DNA from: Antitrichia curtipendula
Taxonomy: Eukaryota; Streptophyta; Bryopsida; Hypnales; Leucodontaceae
Length of the DNA: 64,000 nt
Assembly: GCA_951230915.1 (NCBI GenBank)
Contig: OX579641.1
Location: 25,150,254-25,214,253 of the forward strand
Direction of reading: 5' to 3'
Each line of letters opens with the position of its first letter. The first letter of the stretch is position 1. Below, piece after piece: positions 47,017 through 59,200 of this stretch. The translations under genes were made by a program, and so were the position numbers. The notes under the pieces are model-generated. The model saw nothing but the letters and a program-made list of their open reading frames with translations. It was not told the origin of the DNA and searched no databases.

Positions 47017-47581
47017 TGTTGTACGCGAAATCTAGGTGTAAGCACCTTTAACACACAATTGTGGTTAGATGACACGGAAAATCGTCCCAGGGACTCTACT
47101 ATGTTGCTATGAATTTGAATTTAATCGGATTATCTCTAAAACACCCCAAGGGAACCCAAAACCTCTCTTTCCCTCTTCCGGAACTTACTTCTTTCCGGTT
47201 TCTAACCCGGATCCGTCCTTTTCCGGAATCCGGATACAATAACTCTTCGGTTTGTAATACCCCTGTTTTACCTTCAGGGGGTCCGCTTTTACACTTTAAA
47301 GGGCAGGGACTCCACCACTTATCAATCACACATTCTAACACCTACAAAATAACCCAAGACACTCAACAGGTCTAAATATTGCAATAAAGTAGGTTTCCGT
47401 CTTCTCACGACTTTCCGGATGGCCTATCCAGAAAGCAGGTCACGCAGAATCTGGTCTCTCCTCTCCACTACAACGACAGATACACAACTATCTGGATTTA
47501 ACACAAGAGAATTTCTATGAGAAAATAGGGGACACTGCATTTGGCAGATCTCCGATAAGTAGGGGTTTTCCCCTTGGCGAC
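47017..47581 (-). repeat. 5' LTR-A, truncated
   Basis: Nearly identical to the corresponding end of the 3' LTR from 37629 on, up to CCCCTTGGCG. There LTR-B sequence starts, so about 2.9 kb of the 5' LTR, with promoter and most of the LTR-ORF, is missing. Confidence 0.85.
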
Positions 47582-47872
47582 TGTCGCAGCACAGGATAGG
47601 TAAATTCCCCATTATACTCACAAAAATCACTCTAGAGTATAACTAAGTGACTCTAAAGATCGAACCCACGAGATTCTATGAAGTATCTAACTCTATTAAC
47701 GAACTAAGTAGTAACATTCATCTTTTCCGGTCCTCTTCCTAAGACCGGAAACAAAAACACCCAGAAAACTTAGGATCGGATCCTCTCTATTTTCCGATTC
47801 TTACTAGTCTTCCGGTTATCGAATCCAACAAAACCCCAGGACCATATCCCTTCCGGTCCCAATATTCGTCCA
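47582..47872 (-). mobile_element. LTR-B 3'-end fragment
   Basis: Starts (plus-strand view) TGTCGCAGCACAGGATAGG and is the reverse complement of 27790-28081 with moderate divergence. It abuts the truncated LTR-A and stops at about 47872, where the terminus of the SWIM transposon begins. This is a three-way junction. Confidence 0.8.
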
Positions 47873-47925
47873 ACGACGCTAGAATGCGAGCGGTGAGCGG
47901 TGAGCGGTGAGCAGTGAGGTCAAAA
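47870..47925 (-). repeat. Putative 3' terminal repeat of the second SWIM transposon
   Basis: CCAACGACGCTAG followed by three GCGGTGAGCGGTGA-type units. It is the reverse complement of the sequence ending at 1674 next to the first SWIM gene. In gene orientation it ends ...CTAGCGTCGTTGG, about 860 bp downstream of the stop codon at 48730. Confidence 0.5.
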
Positions 47926-48729
47926 TTGACCTGAAATATTATAATTTTGGAGAAGATTTAAAATTTAAAAAAAAATTTATTAAATATTTTATTAAATTTT
48001 ATTAAAAAAATAATTTTTGTAACCCATTACCGTGGTTTAGAAATGTTTTGAAGTGATTTTCCAGGCGCTAATGGGTGATGAAATTCCCTCACATGAAAGA
48101 AAATGTTGAATTTTGAGAACATCTCTAATCCAACTTAAGAATGGAATTGAATACTTCATACCGCTGATTGGATGAACATTTTTGGATGATATATTTTGTG
48201 GATGTACAGACTTTTTACATGTACGACGTTTTGGGTACGAAGTTTAGGATTTCATCCATTGTTGGAAAAACAACTCAATGAACCACATAAACTTCAATGG
48301 GTACAAAAGGTGAACCTTGGATGACAAGAACCCATTAGATATTACACTGAAAAATCTACCTTCTGTTGCATAAGATGGATTAGTGAACTACAAGATCTAA
48401 AAGAATGGATAAAACATTCTTCTTTACCAAAGAGCGTTTTAGGCCCATTATGTAAGAGAATATATATATACTTTTTTTGTATTTTTCTCTTTCCCACGAA
48501 TGGAGAAAATAGGATTTTATGTCCAGGAATACATCATTTATGCTCTAGTACAATTTTACCAAAAAAAGAACAAAAACACGTAACTTCACAAGTTCATTGT
48601 GAAGGCCAAAAGGCCTCCTCGGTGCCGAGGAGGCCTTTTGGCCCTCCCAATTTTTGAGAAATCCTAGACATAAGCAATAAAAAAGGGGCAATGACTTGCC
48701 ATGACTATTATGACCAAGAAAGAAAAAAC
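47926..48729. other. Non-coding 3' region of the second SWIM transposon
   Basis: AT-rich with no supported gene. The only notable structure is the long palindrome at 48604-48643. Confidence 0.4.
48604..48643. repeat. Perfect 40-bp palindrome
   Basis: Two 19-base arms (GGCCAAAAGGCCTCCTCGG and its complement) flank TG. It lies about 90 bp past the SWIM gene stop. The inner CCTCGG-TG-CCGAGG resembles the repeats of the P3 locus (CCTCGGTACCGAGG at 58676). In RNA it would form a strong hairpin. Confidence 0.85.
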
Positions 48730-51700
48730 TTAGAGATTACTATGGCGGAGTAGGGTTTGTACTTCATCAAAGCTAAGACTTGGTGCATGTATATACTTGT
48801 CGTCCTCAGAGTTTGCCTTGCACAAGAATCGGTAGACATAATACAAGTGTTTGCAATTCACCCACGCTTTTTGTTTGCCCAATGCTCCACTGCTCATTGT
48901 AACAAAATCCTCGCACGTGCAAGACGGAAAGTCACATAAAGCAACAATATATGTCTTCTGTTTGGGATAGATACCTGAATCCATGGTAATGATTCTTCCA
49001 TAACCGGGATATGGAATTGGCGTCACGTTCTTCACAATAGCCTTGACATTTCGGGCTGTTTCCCACTTGTTGCGATGGTCTACAGTAGGGGCACCTTCAG
49101 AGCGCTTGATGGTCCTGCCATATCGCTTGGTAGGATGTGAAGCACCGTCTGACGGCCTTGGACTTACAATGTCCGCAATAGCTGATGTGGATGAGTTATG
49201 GAAGAGGCGTTGGGGAGACATGTCAAAGTCTTTTGTTTGTAGTTGAAAGCCTCCCTCTTCCAGAATGAGGATCTCACCCTTTGTCAAATGGGTGCCACGA
49301 GCAACAGGCCAAATCGTTGGAAGAACGGGCCAGTCATACACCTAGTTGAATTTGGATCCGTGAACACATCGCAAGATATCATCGGGACAAAACCAGAAAT
49401 CAAAAATGATGATTGCCCTACTTCCATATTTGGTCATGCGACCGTTATAAGTTGGAGCAGGAGTACCATTCCTCTTATCCTTGCAGACAAGTACACCACA
49501 TTTTTTCTTCTGCCCCACTTGAACGCTATAACATTTCTTCCCCACCTTCTTACAACATGCAATGTGCCATTGCAATGGATTGCACTCTGTCTCAAGAATA
49601 GAAGTAGCATGCGGAAGATAGGATGGAATAGATTCAGTGGGAGTGGCGATGATGTTCGAAGTCCCAGCGTCAGTTCGGGCTCGCGTTGAACGGGTTTGAA
49701 CACGGGGATGGGAGAAATTAACTTCGTCATGGCGGTGGGAGTCCTCATCTGATCCGAATGGCAAATCTAACTTTCGTTTGCTTGATCCAAAGACCTCTTC
49801 CCCTTCCAAGTGCGGAACCCTAGTGGTGAATCTATCTGCCCCAAGAAGCATGCTAATTGCGGCAGCAATCTTTACCGGGTCGTTCGACCTTCTGGCAGCC
49901 CGAAGACGAAGCTCATCGAGGTGGGGCCCAGTGCCGGATGCATGACCTTGAAGGAACGCCCAATAATTGGTGGATTGCATCATGGCACGCATCATATCGT
50001 CCGTTGTAGCTATATAGAGGCAAGTCCTCCAGTTGCCCGACATTTGCAACCACTTGTTGTGCACTGTCTTCGCAAGGTTGCAGGATGGCATTTCCGCCAA
50101 TTGCTCATTGTCCAATTTTTGTATTAGACGGCACACATTCAAGGCTTTAATACAATAGTGCTTGAAATGAAAGAAGATGATTCGTTTAGAGTTAGGTTTA
50201 ACAAGTATAGCTACAGTGGGGGAACCGGAGTTAGAAATAAGGGTTAAAGGGTTTAGGGTTATACCATGTCCATGAAGCCTCCCCACTGGCGATAACGGAA
50301 GTGCTAGAAACCCAACCAATCGTCCAATTCACGCACTGCATCTTCAGAGGCCGCACGCGATGAGAGCCACCAACCTTTGATGCCGAGGTAAAGTTCTTCC
50401 GCCTCTTCAAATGTCTTGGCGTCTTTGTATTGTCGGCAAAGGCGGACATGTTGTTCTCGAAACTCCGGTTTGATGAGCTTACTGGTGTGTCTGTTCAGGG
50501 ATGTCACCCAATGAAGCAGACAAGATCTTTCTTTGTCCACCATCTTCACAGTTGGGTCGCCATTCCCGTAGATGACACGGACAGCGTTCCAATTTGCTTG
50601 GGCGCTGTCCGCCATGAAGCCTTTGAAGTTAGGGTTCAGGATTCCGTGGCGTGCCATCAACTTGTTCAACGACTGCCACATCAACTTCTGGGATTTGACA
50701 TCCTCGTTCTACATATCACAGACGGCGATGCTCATCACACTACAGTACTCTGAGTCATAGACATGGGCGGCCATTGTAGTCCAGCCCCTTACTCGTTTGA
50801 CGTGGTCAAACATGATCCAAGAGTTCTGGAGGTCTCCACTAGGTTGCATACGTTTGACGAGGTCGACACCGCTGCCCGGGCCTTCTTCCGACATTTTGAA
50901 CAGGTACACCTTCTCTTGACCTTGCCCTGGAAAGACACTGTCTTGGATATATGCGTAGGGACTCTTCAACTTGATGATATTGTCAAGTGGTCCCCCATTA
51001 GCAGTCGGTCGGAAGGAAGAGATAGCATTTCTGATGTTTGGAGAACTAAGAATCCGAAACTTCTCCATAACCTTGACTAGGGAATCTCCACGAAGCGGTT
51101 CGGGCGTGCCCTCCCGGTCAAGTGCAAAGATCTCATTTGACAAGAACTCCTTACTAGCAGCTAGAGCAATGGCAGAGTTCTTCACAATAGGGGTTTTGGA
51201 GACTTCGTTACTTACAAGTTCAATGACTTTCTCAACGGATTCGCGACAAGTGCCCTTAGCAATAGGATGTTGGTGTGTACCAATATGGATGCAAACCCTA
51301 CCAATACCAGTTTTATTGACAACGTAATACATTTTAGACAGACATGATCCAAGGCAAGATGGAGGAGACTTATAGATCCGGCAAACTAGGGTCGAGTTCA
51401 GCGGAGGGATATCTCCAAAAGGAAAGACGTGCGGCGAAAGGCCCTCCCAGTCTGTTTCGTTATGTGAGCCGTTGCGACGTAACCTCGGGCAAGCGGTGTT
51501 CTTACATTGTAGGTGACCAACACAACTAGAAAATCGAAACGTGAGCCCGAAATCATTCACAATGTCAGTCGTGTACGTTTTGGTCCATGCATGTCCATCG
51601 AACCGTTTATCCATGCCTTCCATTTGGCGAGCTATAGATGGAGAAGTAGAAGAAAGAAGAGGAGGGAGCTCGAAAAGCACATCCCCATTAAATTCTGGTG

Positions 51701-52346
51701 GTAGGTACTTGACCTTTTCGCAACGTAGAGTATCTAGATTTAAGAACTTCAGGTCATTCTTCCCACATGGTCTAGTTTGCAATTGCCTAAGGCACTCAAG
51801 AACGGAAGAGGTTTCTTTAGAACGAGGTAAAGGCGGTCGGGAATTTAGCGAGGGCAAGCTCAAGAGGGATTGCGATCCGCTCTCTTCAGGTTCTACGACG
51901 GTTTCATTGATAGGAGAGAGAAAAGAATACTTCGGGACTCAATATCTAGGAACAACATCGTCATCAGATGACTCACTCAAAAGAATGGTGTCATTCTCAG
52001 AGCCCTCAAGCTTGACAGAAGCTGGGAATGATGTGTGGATTGTGGACTTCCTAGACTCTGGAGAAAAAATTGAAGGACTGTTCATTGGATAGCCCAGAAC
52101 TCTGAATTTCCCAACCGGAAGTCTCCAGGTTAGCTCTCCATCCTTAATTCTTTTCTTCTGCAATACTGTTGAAACTACTTCTACACCTTGGGCATCATAA
52201 ACTTCCTGCTCTAACCACATGGATGTTCGAAGTAATCTAAAGCGTTGAGAGAGCATTGTTTCGGAGATCCATACGACACCATCATCATCTACAGGAAGTG
52301 ACAAAGGAACAGAGCCGTCCACACCGTGAATGGAGGCCATGGTCAT
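48730..52346 (-). pseudogene. MULE-like transposase with SWIM zinc finger, broken
   Basis: The frame starts at about 52346 (MTMASIHG...) and ends at 48730. One intron (about 50270-50165) has GT-AG borders. The N-terminal half has a Cys/His region (CVGHLQCKNTACPRL...CIHIGTHQHPI), which may be a DNA-binding zinc fold. The DDE core shows MFDHVKRVRGWTTMAAHVYD and GFMADSAQANWNAV, each with a candidate catalytic Asp. The C-terminus carries SWIM (CTC in SCTCEDF, CKH in VNCKHLYYVY). Breaks: TGA 51939, TAG 50709, TAG 50304, TAG 49342. It is a close relative of the gene at 2-1132, which is intact over the shared part. MULE assignment is from motif order, not from a database match. Confidence 0.75.
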
Positions 52347-52972
52347 AATGATTGAGTACAGGATATTGGATCGCAAAGATGTCGTGCTTTGTTTGGAGGC
52401 CTTGTCTTGTAGAGAGTGTAGCATACTTGAGGGTAATGGAATTGTGTAGAAGATCAAATACTCTGGAGCGGTTAAACGAAAACAAATTACATTACTGAGA
52501 AAATAGGTATGTGGCAATTTAGGGTGATTTAGTATCTTGGTGAATTTTAATTTTAATAGAAGTGGCATATGGCTTCATTCAAATCATGGATGGCCTGTGG
52601 GCGGCTGTCAGAGGTGTTTAAAGAGTGCCGTTACAAAAATATAGTTTAGATTTGGTAACATTTAGAATTCCAAGCAAACTAGATAGCAGGAACGTTCAAA
52701 ATGCAGTCAGGCATTGATGAATTTGGTTTTTGAAAAGGTATTTGGCGGCGTACTAGTTAAATTAGTGACTATAAGCTAGTTAGTAAGAAGTCAGTTACAT
52801 GGCAGTTTAGAAATTAAAAGTGGAAGACTAGGGATAAGCAGATGATGCAAGCAGTTATGTGGGTCAATAGTAGTAGCCATATAGGTAGGGAGTAATGCGA
52901 GAAGGTCCACAGAGAAAGTCACAGAGGAGAGGTCTCAAGTTTTCCACTAGAAAACAACTTTAGAATTCTAGA

Positions 52973-53251
52973 ATGGCCCGACGTTATCAGACCAGGTTTG
53001 GAGAAGCGAGGGGAACATCTTTGGCTGCAGCATTTGAGAGTCTGGGTGGTGGTGCCGAAGTGGAAGGGGGCAGTATTGAGAGTGGTAGCGTCAATGACAA
53101 TTCCAAGAACGATTTCTTAGAATCACAGTTCGACTCAAGAGTTCATTTTGAAGATGGAAGAAGGCAACACCGTAGTGCTGCAAACGAGGAGTTTGAATCA
53201 TCGGCTCAATTACTTGGTTTGCAAAGAAGTACGTTGGACCAATTTCTAGAA
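52973..53251 (+). CDS. Unrecognised small exon, divergent from the SWIM gene
   Basis: ATG 52973 (MARRYQTRFGEARG...) opens 93 codons followed by a good donor (GAA|GTGAGT) at 53252. Composition (acidic, Ser-rich) looks coding rather than random. No continuing exon could be identified in the following 1.7 kb. It may be a second gene of the SWIM transposon or a host gene first exon. Confidence 0.35.
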
Positions 53252-54990
53252 GTGAGTTGTAAAATCCATGTCATTCTTTTATGTTTTGGTTAATCATGGT
53301 ATTGATGGAAGGGGTTGTTCGGGACATATTTGAGTGGCAGCCTATTATTATGGTAAATTTGCCTTTTCTGAATGAAGTTCTATTGTACTAGTGATACACA
53401 CTTCATAGTCATAGTTAACTCCTTCTACAATTGCATCAGTTATACTTCTTTCCATACCGGGAGGCTATGAAAATAATAATGTCGGTCAAAAGAGTGGACA
53501 CCTTGTGTTAATGTTATAAAAATGACCGATAAACCTAGACTTAAGTGGTGGTGGTATTAATCTAAAGTAATTTTGAACTTGAACTTAAATGATTGTCAAC
53601 TTGAACTTGAATGGTTGTGTAGTCCAACTAAAGTGGTTTTGTATTGTATCCAACTGAAGTTGTTTTGTATTTCTGAATATGGTATTAACCCTTCAAGACC
53701 TTAGCCATTTTAGAGGAATCTGTACTTCATTGATCAAAACTGAGAAGGTGAACTTAGTAAGAATCCAGTCGTAGAGTATTATTTTTAAACTTAGTTGAGA
53801 TGATGGGGTCACAATGCCGTGAATTTTACCCTTATAGATTGAATGATAATTCCGGAGATAATGTACACTATTGAACCCTGTAGGTACAGCTGGAATAAAG
53901 TGCTAAACCTCTAAAGAACTGTTTTCCCATAGTGGGCCAAATGCGTTTATGGAAAGGTAGCGACAGGCTGAAATTGATAAGCTTTGTAGTCATAAAATTG
54001 TTTTCAAGCCGGTACCCAGGATCCAAAGATACGACCAAATGTAATCAAAACAAGGGACAAGGGGGACTTGGGGCTGCTTGGCAATAATTTGCAAAAAATG
54101 GATCTCTTTATTCTAGTATTTTTTGGCCATTCTTAATGTTTTTGTCTATCTGGAAAGCCTTGATTCATTTCATTTGGGTTTGCCATAAGGAAGTTATGGA
54201 CATTCTTGTTTTTTTGGGCAAAGTGAAATTCAATAAAATAACGTATTCAATTTTTTACTCTTTGCTTTATTAATGGTAGTTTTAACTGGTTTCAGCAGAG
54301 AAATGCATTGGTCCTTGATGGGTTATGATATGAATTTATCTAGGTTCTTGTTGTATAACATTATTGCTGAAACGGAGATTAGTATAGCAACTTCAACATG
54401 CAGTGAACCTTAGAAAACATTGGAATGAGTGTTCGAACGAAGGAATAAATCGATCATGTTATTGTTCATGAAATACCGAATTGGTCTGATTCAAGGGACT
54501 AATTGAATGGGATCCGCATTCATTCCTAATGCAACCCTGGACAGAATTGGAATTCCAGAGTATTTCATTCTTGCCATTGCGGTACTATTAGAGAGAACGA
54601 TATTGATGCTAAGCCGTGTAAAATACGATACTGTACTGTAGACTAGTTAAGTAGCACAGAATGTTTGCAAAATCCCTGATCCCGCGGAATTGGAACTTGG
54701 CGACCAATTGGAACTTCCTTGAACCAAACAAGGTGACGAACGTTTTAGTTCGGGATAATGGATAGAAATCATCCGTGGCTAGAACCCCAGAGAGCGTCAC
54801 GATAATTCTGGCTTTCGAGATAGCGTTAGGGTTGATGCCGGAAGCTTTAGAATCGGAAGAAGGGATTTCATTGTCTTCCTGCTTGGTCATCGGGAGAAGC
54901 GACTCCACTCTCTTCTTGCTCGGTCATCGAGAGAATCGATTTCACTCTCTGCTTGTGGGGACTTCTCTCCGCTGGCGATCGCGATCAGAG
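53252..54990. other. Non-coding region upstream of P3
   Basis: No supported gene. The last part, to CAGAG|GTAAGA at about 54990, could be the P3 5'-UTR exon, with a donor leading into a 1.26-kb 5' intron that ends at TTTGTAG just before ATG 56252. The minus-strand frame 54609-54908 is not supported. Confidence 0.4.
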
Positions 54991-55259
54991 GTAAGACGCA
55001 GTTACATTATCCATGAACGTGTTTATGCTCTTCTAGTATTGGTGGTGTCGCAAGCTATTCGAATTTCGAGGTACAAAGTCCCAATGATCTCCTTGTTCTG
55101 ATGCACATTTCGTAAAGTACGCGCTAGGGTATTGCGAAGTGATTGATCTGAATCACGTTGGATTCCTCGAATGTTAGAAATTGTAGTTACTCCCAGGTCG
55201 CTAACAGCTTTCGATGCAACCCTAAAGCCGTTAATTTTTGATTTTATCCTGCTCAACGG

Positions 55260-55850
55260 AGTCCCCCTTCGAACGGAGGATCCACCGAGGGGGGTCACGA
55301 ATTTTTCCATGACGAAGGCAGGCAGTGCAAGCTTGTGCCCGGTGATGTGGAGAATCCCCGCGGAGACCCCCTTGGCACCGAGGATCTGCTTGGGGGGGCT
55401 CACGAATTTTAGCGTGACGAAGTCAGGTGGTGCAAGCTTGTCCCGGGTGATGTCGAGCATCCCCGCGGAGACCCCCTTGACACCGAGGATCTGCTTGGGT
55501 GGGGGCTCACGAATTTTAGCGTGACGAAGTCAGGTAGTGCAAGCTTGTCGCGGTGGATGTGGAGCTTTTTTGCGAAGATCACCTTGGCACCGAGGACCTG
55601 CTTGTTGGGGGATCACGAATTTTTGTGTGACGAAGGCAGGTGGTGCAAGCTTGTGCCGGATGATGTCGAGCATCTCCGCGGAGACCCCCTTGGCACCGAG
55701 GATCTGCTTGCTGGGGGGATCACAAATTTTTGTGAGACGAAGGTAGGTGGTGCAAGCTTGTCGCGGTGGATGTGGAGCATCCCCGCGGAGACCCCTTTGG
55801 CACCGAGGATCATCTGGGGTGGCTCATGAATTCTTTTGCGACGACTCGCC
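55260..55850 (+). repeat. About 106-bp tandem repeat, five to six copies, in the putative P3 5' intron
   Basis: The marker ACCGAGG recurs at 55284, 55377, 55482, 55589, 55695 and 55802. Each unit contains CCCTTGGCACCGAGGATCTG, CACGAATTTT, TGACGAAG and GTGCAAGCTTGT. The plus-strand frames over it (55171-55829) reflect the repeat. CTTGGCACCGAGG is an imperfect version of the palindromes at 58676 and 48604. Confidence 0.8.
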
Positions 55851-56251
55851 GGAAATGCTGGCGTGACCGGGGTTCATAGCTGTTGAACTTTAGATTTCAA
55901 CGATAGAGATCATCAAGCACTCCTTGGCACAATGGGCAGATCGTGATGAGACTGGGCTACCAAATCCATGAAAGTTATCAGTCGTCTATTTTTCCTTCAG
56001 TTTAGTATTTAGAATGAGGAATCTCATAATATTCTTCTTGTCCCAGTCTTCGCAGTCCTCTTTGGCAGCGAGGTTGATATTCCAAGTTGATATTTTATGT
56101 TTGTGATACACTGGCGATATTACCTTATGAGCGCTTCTCGTGGCTCAATCCAAGAAGACTCATTTCTGAGCTGCAAGGATTCACTATCATCATCGCATCC
56201 TAATATAAACTGGTTTCTAATCGATATTGTTAATATTTGGTTGTTTTGTAG

Positions 56252-59200
56252 ATGGGAGATGAAGAAGCTGCTGCGTGTGAATCAATCTCTTTGGGCGATG
56301 GTTCTAAGGTAAGCTTCTGTTTGCATTATATCAGATCCGGACAACAAGAAGATGGTGTATTGTTTACTTACTAATTGGCTGCTTCGATAACGTTGGGACA
56401 GATGGAAGTCGAGATGAAGGAGCCAGAGCATATGTTGTTGCAAAATGATGCCGATGACGGTGCTGTGCAGCTACAGCCAATACATAGTGTCGATGATGAA
56501 GACGTTGGAGCTACAAGCGGTGGGGTGTCTGAGACACTTTTGGAAGCCCCTGGTGTCGAATTGCAAGACCTCCTGACTGTGGGTGAAGAAACTACACCAG
56601 GAAATGAGGAGAGTTTGGCAAACGATATGGTTGCTGGCCTCAGCATTGATGAGGCAAAGAACGCCTTCAGGATGAAGGAAAAGCTTGATTCCATTTCTAT
56701 AATACAGCAATTGCGATTCAAGCCAGTTGATTCCTCTCGCTTGAAAATTCCACTCTGTCGAATGATTCCACCGCCGTTGGTTCGACCACTTCTTCACTCT
56801 GATGTTAGGCGTTTGGAGGCGGAGTTTGTACATGGCTATCGCGAAGGCGACCGGGTGTTTTACGTATCCATATCAGATGATGCAGGGAATTCTCAACTCG
56901 TTACTGAGGAAATTATGGGGAGTTGGGACTCGCATTGGCATATAGAGAACAAAGAATTTGAGCGCCAATTAACTAAAAATGTTCACTTGTCTTCTCTATC
57001 CGGCCATATGTTCTTTATCTGGGATGGGAACCATAGGTTCCAAGCCTGGAGTAAGTATATCTCACGATTGCATTCTGATGAGGCAGAGTGGCATTATTCC
57101 GTGGACTCTATACTCCTCACATCCAAAGGCAGTACTGGAACTCTTCTGAATGCAATGAACGACGTAAACAGGTATGTTTATCTAAATTTTCTTCTAAGCT
57201 CATTTTGTGTCATTGTTTTTTATTTAATGACTAACTCGTCTGGACTATTTTCTAGGTCCACAGAGAATGCACATGTCAAGACAAACCTTGTACATAAATT
57301 GCATCGCATAAGTTCGTATGGGGTTTTGAAGTTACCTGATTTCAAAGAGTTACTCACAGAGGATGAGTACAAAGCCTGTGAGAATCGCCCAAAACCATAC
57401 CCATGGTATCCAGTTACTTCCGATGTCTTTATCAAATTCTTGAATCGGGTAAGAATTTTTCTCACGCCAATATGTTATGTTGAAGTTCTTTTCATAATTC
57501 TTGGAATGCAGTCTTATTTGTGACTTCTTATTTGCAGCAAGATGTCTCTGCCGCTGCGGATGAAGCCGCGAGAATGTATATGGAGAAGACAGCAGAGGCA
57601 GACCGTACTGCTCGTGGTATACACGATGCAATGGAAAGTGCCTCACAGGCAAGAGTGAAGTCCTACCGATCCGAGTTTGACAGAATGATAAGTGTGGTAA
57701 ATCCCAAGTATGGCCCCAAATTCCTAGAAGCGGTAAGCAAATTTTTTGTTATCATTTTTACTCACTTTACTGGGAGATGTGTTCATGATGAATGTGCACT
57801 TTATGCAATTCTACTGGCATTCCTGGATTTGTGATTTCTTTCCGACAACAAGAATTGAAATAATAACAATTGCATTTGTATTATAGACCCGGAATTCTTA
57901 GCTTCAATTCTTATTTATAATTTGATCCATAAAATTGATATTCTGTGGAATTACAGAAATTTGATGAAGTTATTATCTATTAACCGATGAATCCTTTATG
58001 TATGAATTCCAGATTTATTACCACTGGAGCCAGTTCGAGAAACCTGAGATGTCACTTGAGAAACTCCAAAAGATTTCAGCGACAATTGTAGAACCCCAGT
58101 TCAAGGTGAAGTGGTTGAATTGGTGGAACTCTGGAGATTTGAATCATCTAGCATTGCGATTTCCTGCAGTTGGTGTCATAGACGATAAACTCGAAGTGTG
58201 GTTGACGAAGGCTGCTTTCTGGGCTTAGGTAAGGTTTTTCAATTGAAATGTTTCCTATACATAATCACCTGATCTGAGCCGCTAGATAGTATGTTAAGGT
58301 ACTTGTACTTGTAATGCTACTAAATTGTTTATTAATTGTGCTTGTAGTTGGAATTTGTCACCGTTCAAGCTGTGAACGAGACAATGAAGTCAGAGGAGAT
58401 TATGGTGGACTGGAAAACAAGAGATGATGTGGACGAAATTGAAGAGTACATTGAAAAATATCGCATAATTTTGTGGGATCACGCTTTTTTTTTTTTTTCC
58501 AAAAGTCAGGAGAATACTCTCGATCAAAGCCATTTCTCTCTCAAGATGGAGCTAAACGAGCAATGCAACATCTGCAGTACCGGTGAGTTTTATTGTGACC
58601 TTCTCAAATGAAATTTCATGTGACCGAATGTGGATCAAATGTTAGATTCTCGTAGCCCCTGGATATTGAATGGATTCCTCGGTACCGAGGAGGCTGTTTC
58701 TGTGACACCCGTAACTAATTGCTGAACTGGACTGAACAAGTTAAATTCCTGTAATGGGATCCTTGGTACCAAAGAGGCTGTTTTGGTGACAACCGTGACT
58801 TACGGCTAAACTGGATTGGACAAGGGGAATTTTTGTAACGGGATCCTTGGTACCAAAGAGGCTTTTTTGGTGACACCTGTAACTTACTGCTGAACTGGAC
58901 TGAACAAGGGCAATCTCTGTAGGTCTACACTTTGGGAGGATTGACTGCTTTGAAGTTGTTTCTGTGTTCAATTGTTGGAGGTCCATGGCCATTTTTTGTT
59001 GGAGTGATTTTCTAGTTTAATTTCAATGACGAAGCTGATCTTCTTGTGTTGACTTGAACGTGTTGAATTCTAGACATCGACAATGGATAACAGAGTAATT
59101 AGATAGTTTTGTGTTGTGTCACCATCAATGGCTTACTTGATACCTCAAGCCCTTACGTTCTTAGCCGATTGGAATTAACAAATTGTTTTCTAACCTTGCA

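Larger units (their letters stand above)
37629..47581 (-). mobile_element. Ty3/gypsy retrotransposon with 3.4-kb coding LTRs (5' LTR truncated)
   Basis: Minus-strand order: truncated 5' LTR (47581-47017), primer-binding site (47013-46996), gag, protease, reverse transcriptase, RNase H, integrase (46861-41091), polypurine tract, complete 3' LTR (41080-37629). No chromodomain follows the integrase, and the primer site resembles that of Tat/Athila-type elements, so a non-chromovirus lineage is likely. Many stops make it non-autonomous. The outer part of the 5' LTR has been replaced by an LTR-B fragment at 47582. Confidence 0.9.

Noticed and set aside
54609..54908. Minus-strand frame of 99 codons
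   Set aside because: No domain, no second copy, and it overlaps the likely P3 5' region.
55171..55829. Plus-strand reading frames of 100-117 codons
   Set aside because: They are translations of the 106-bp tandem repeat, repeating the same peptide with no domain, and lie in a putative intron.
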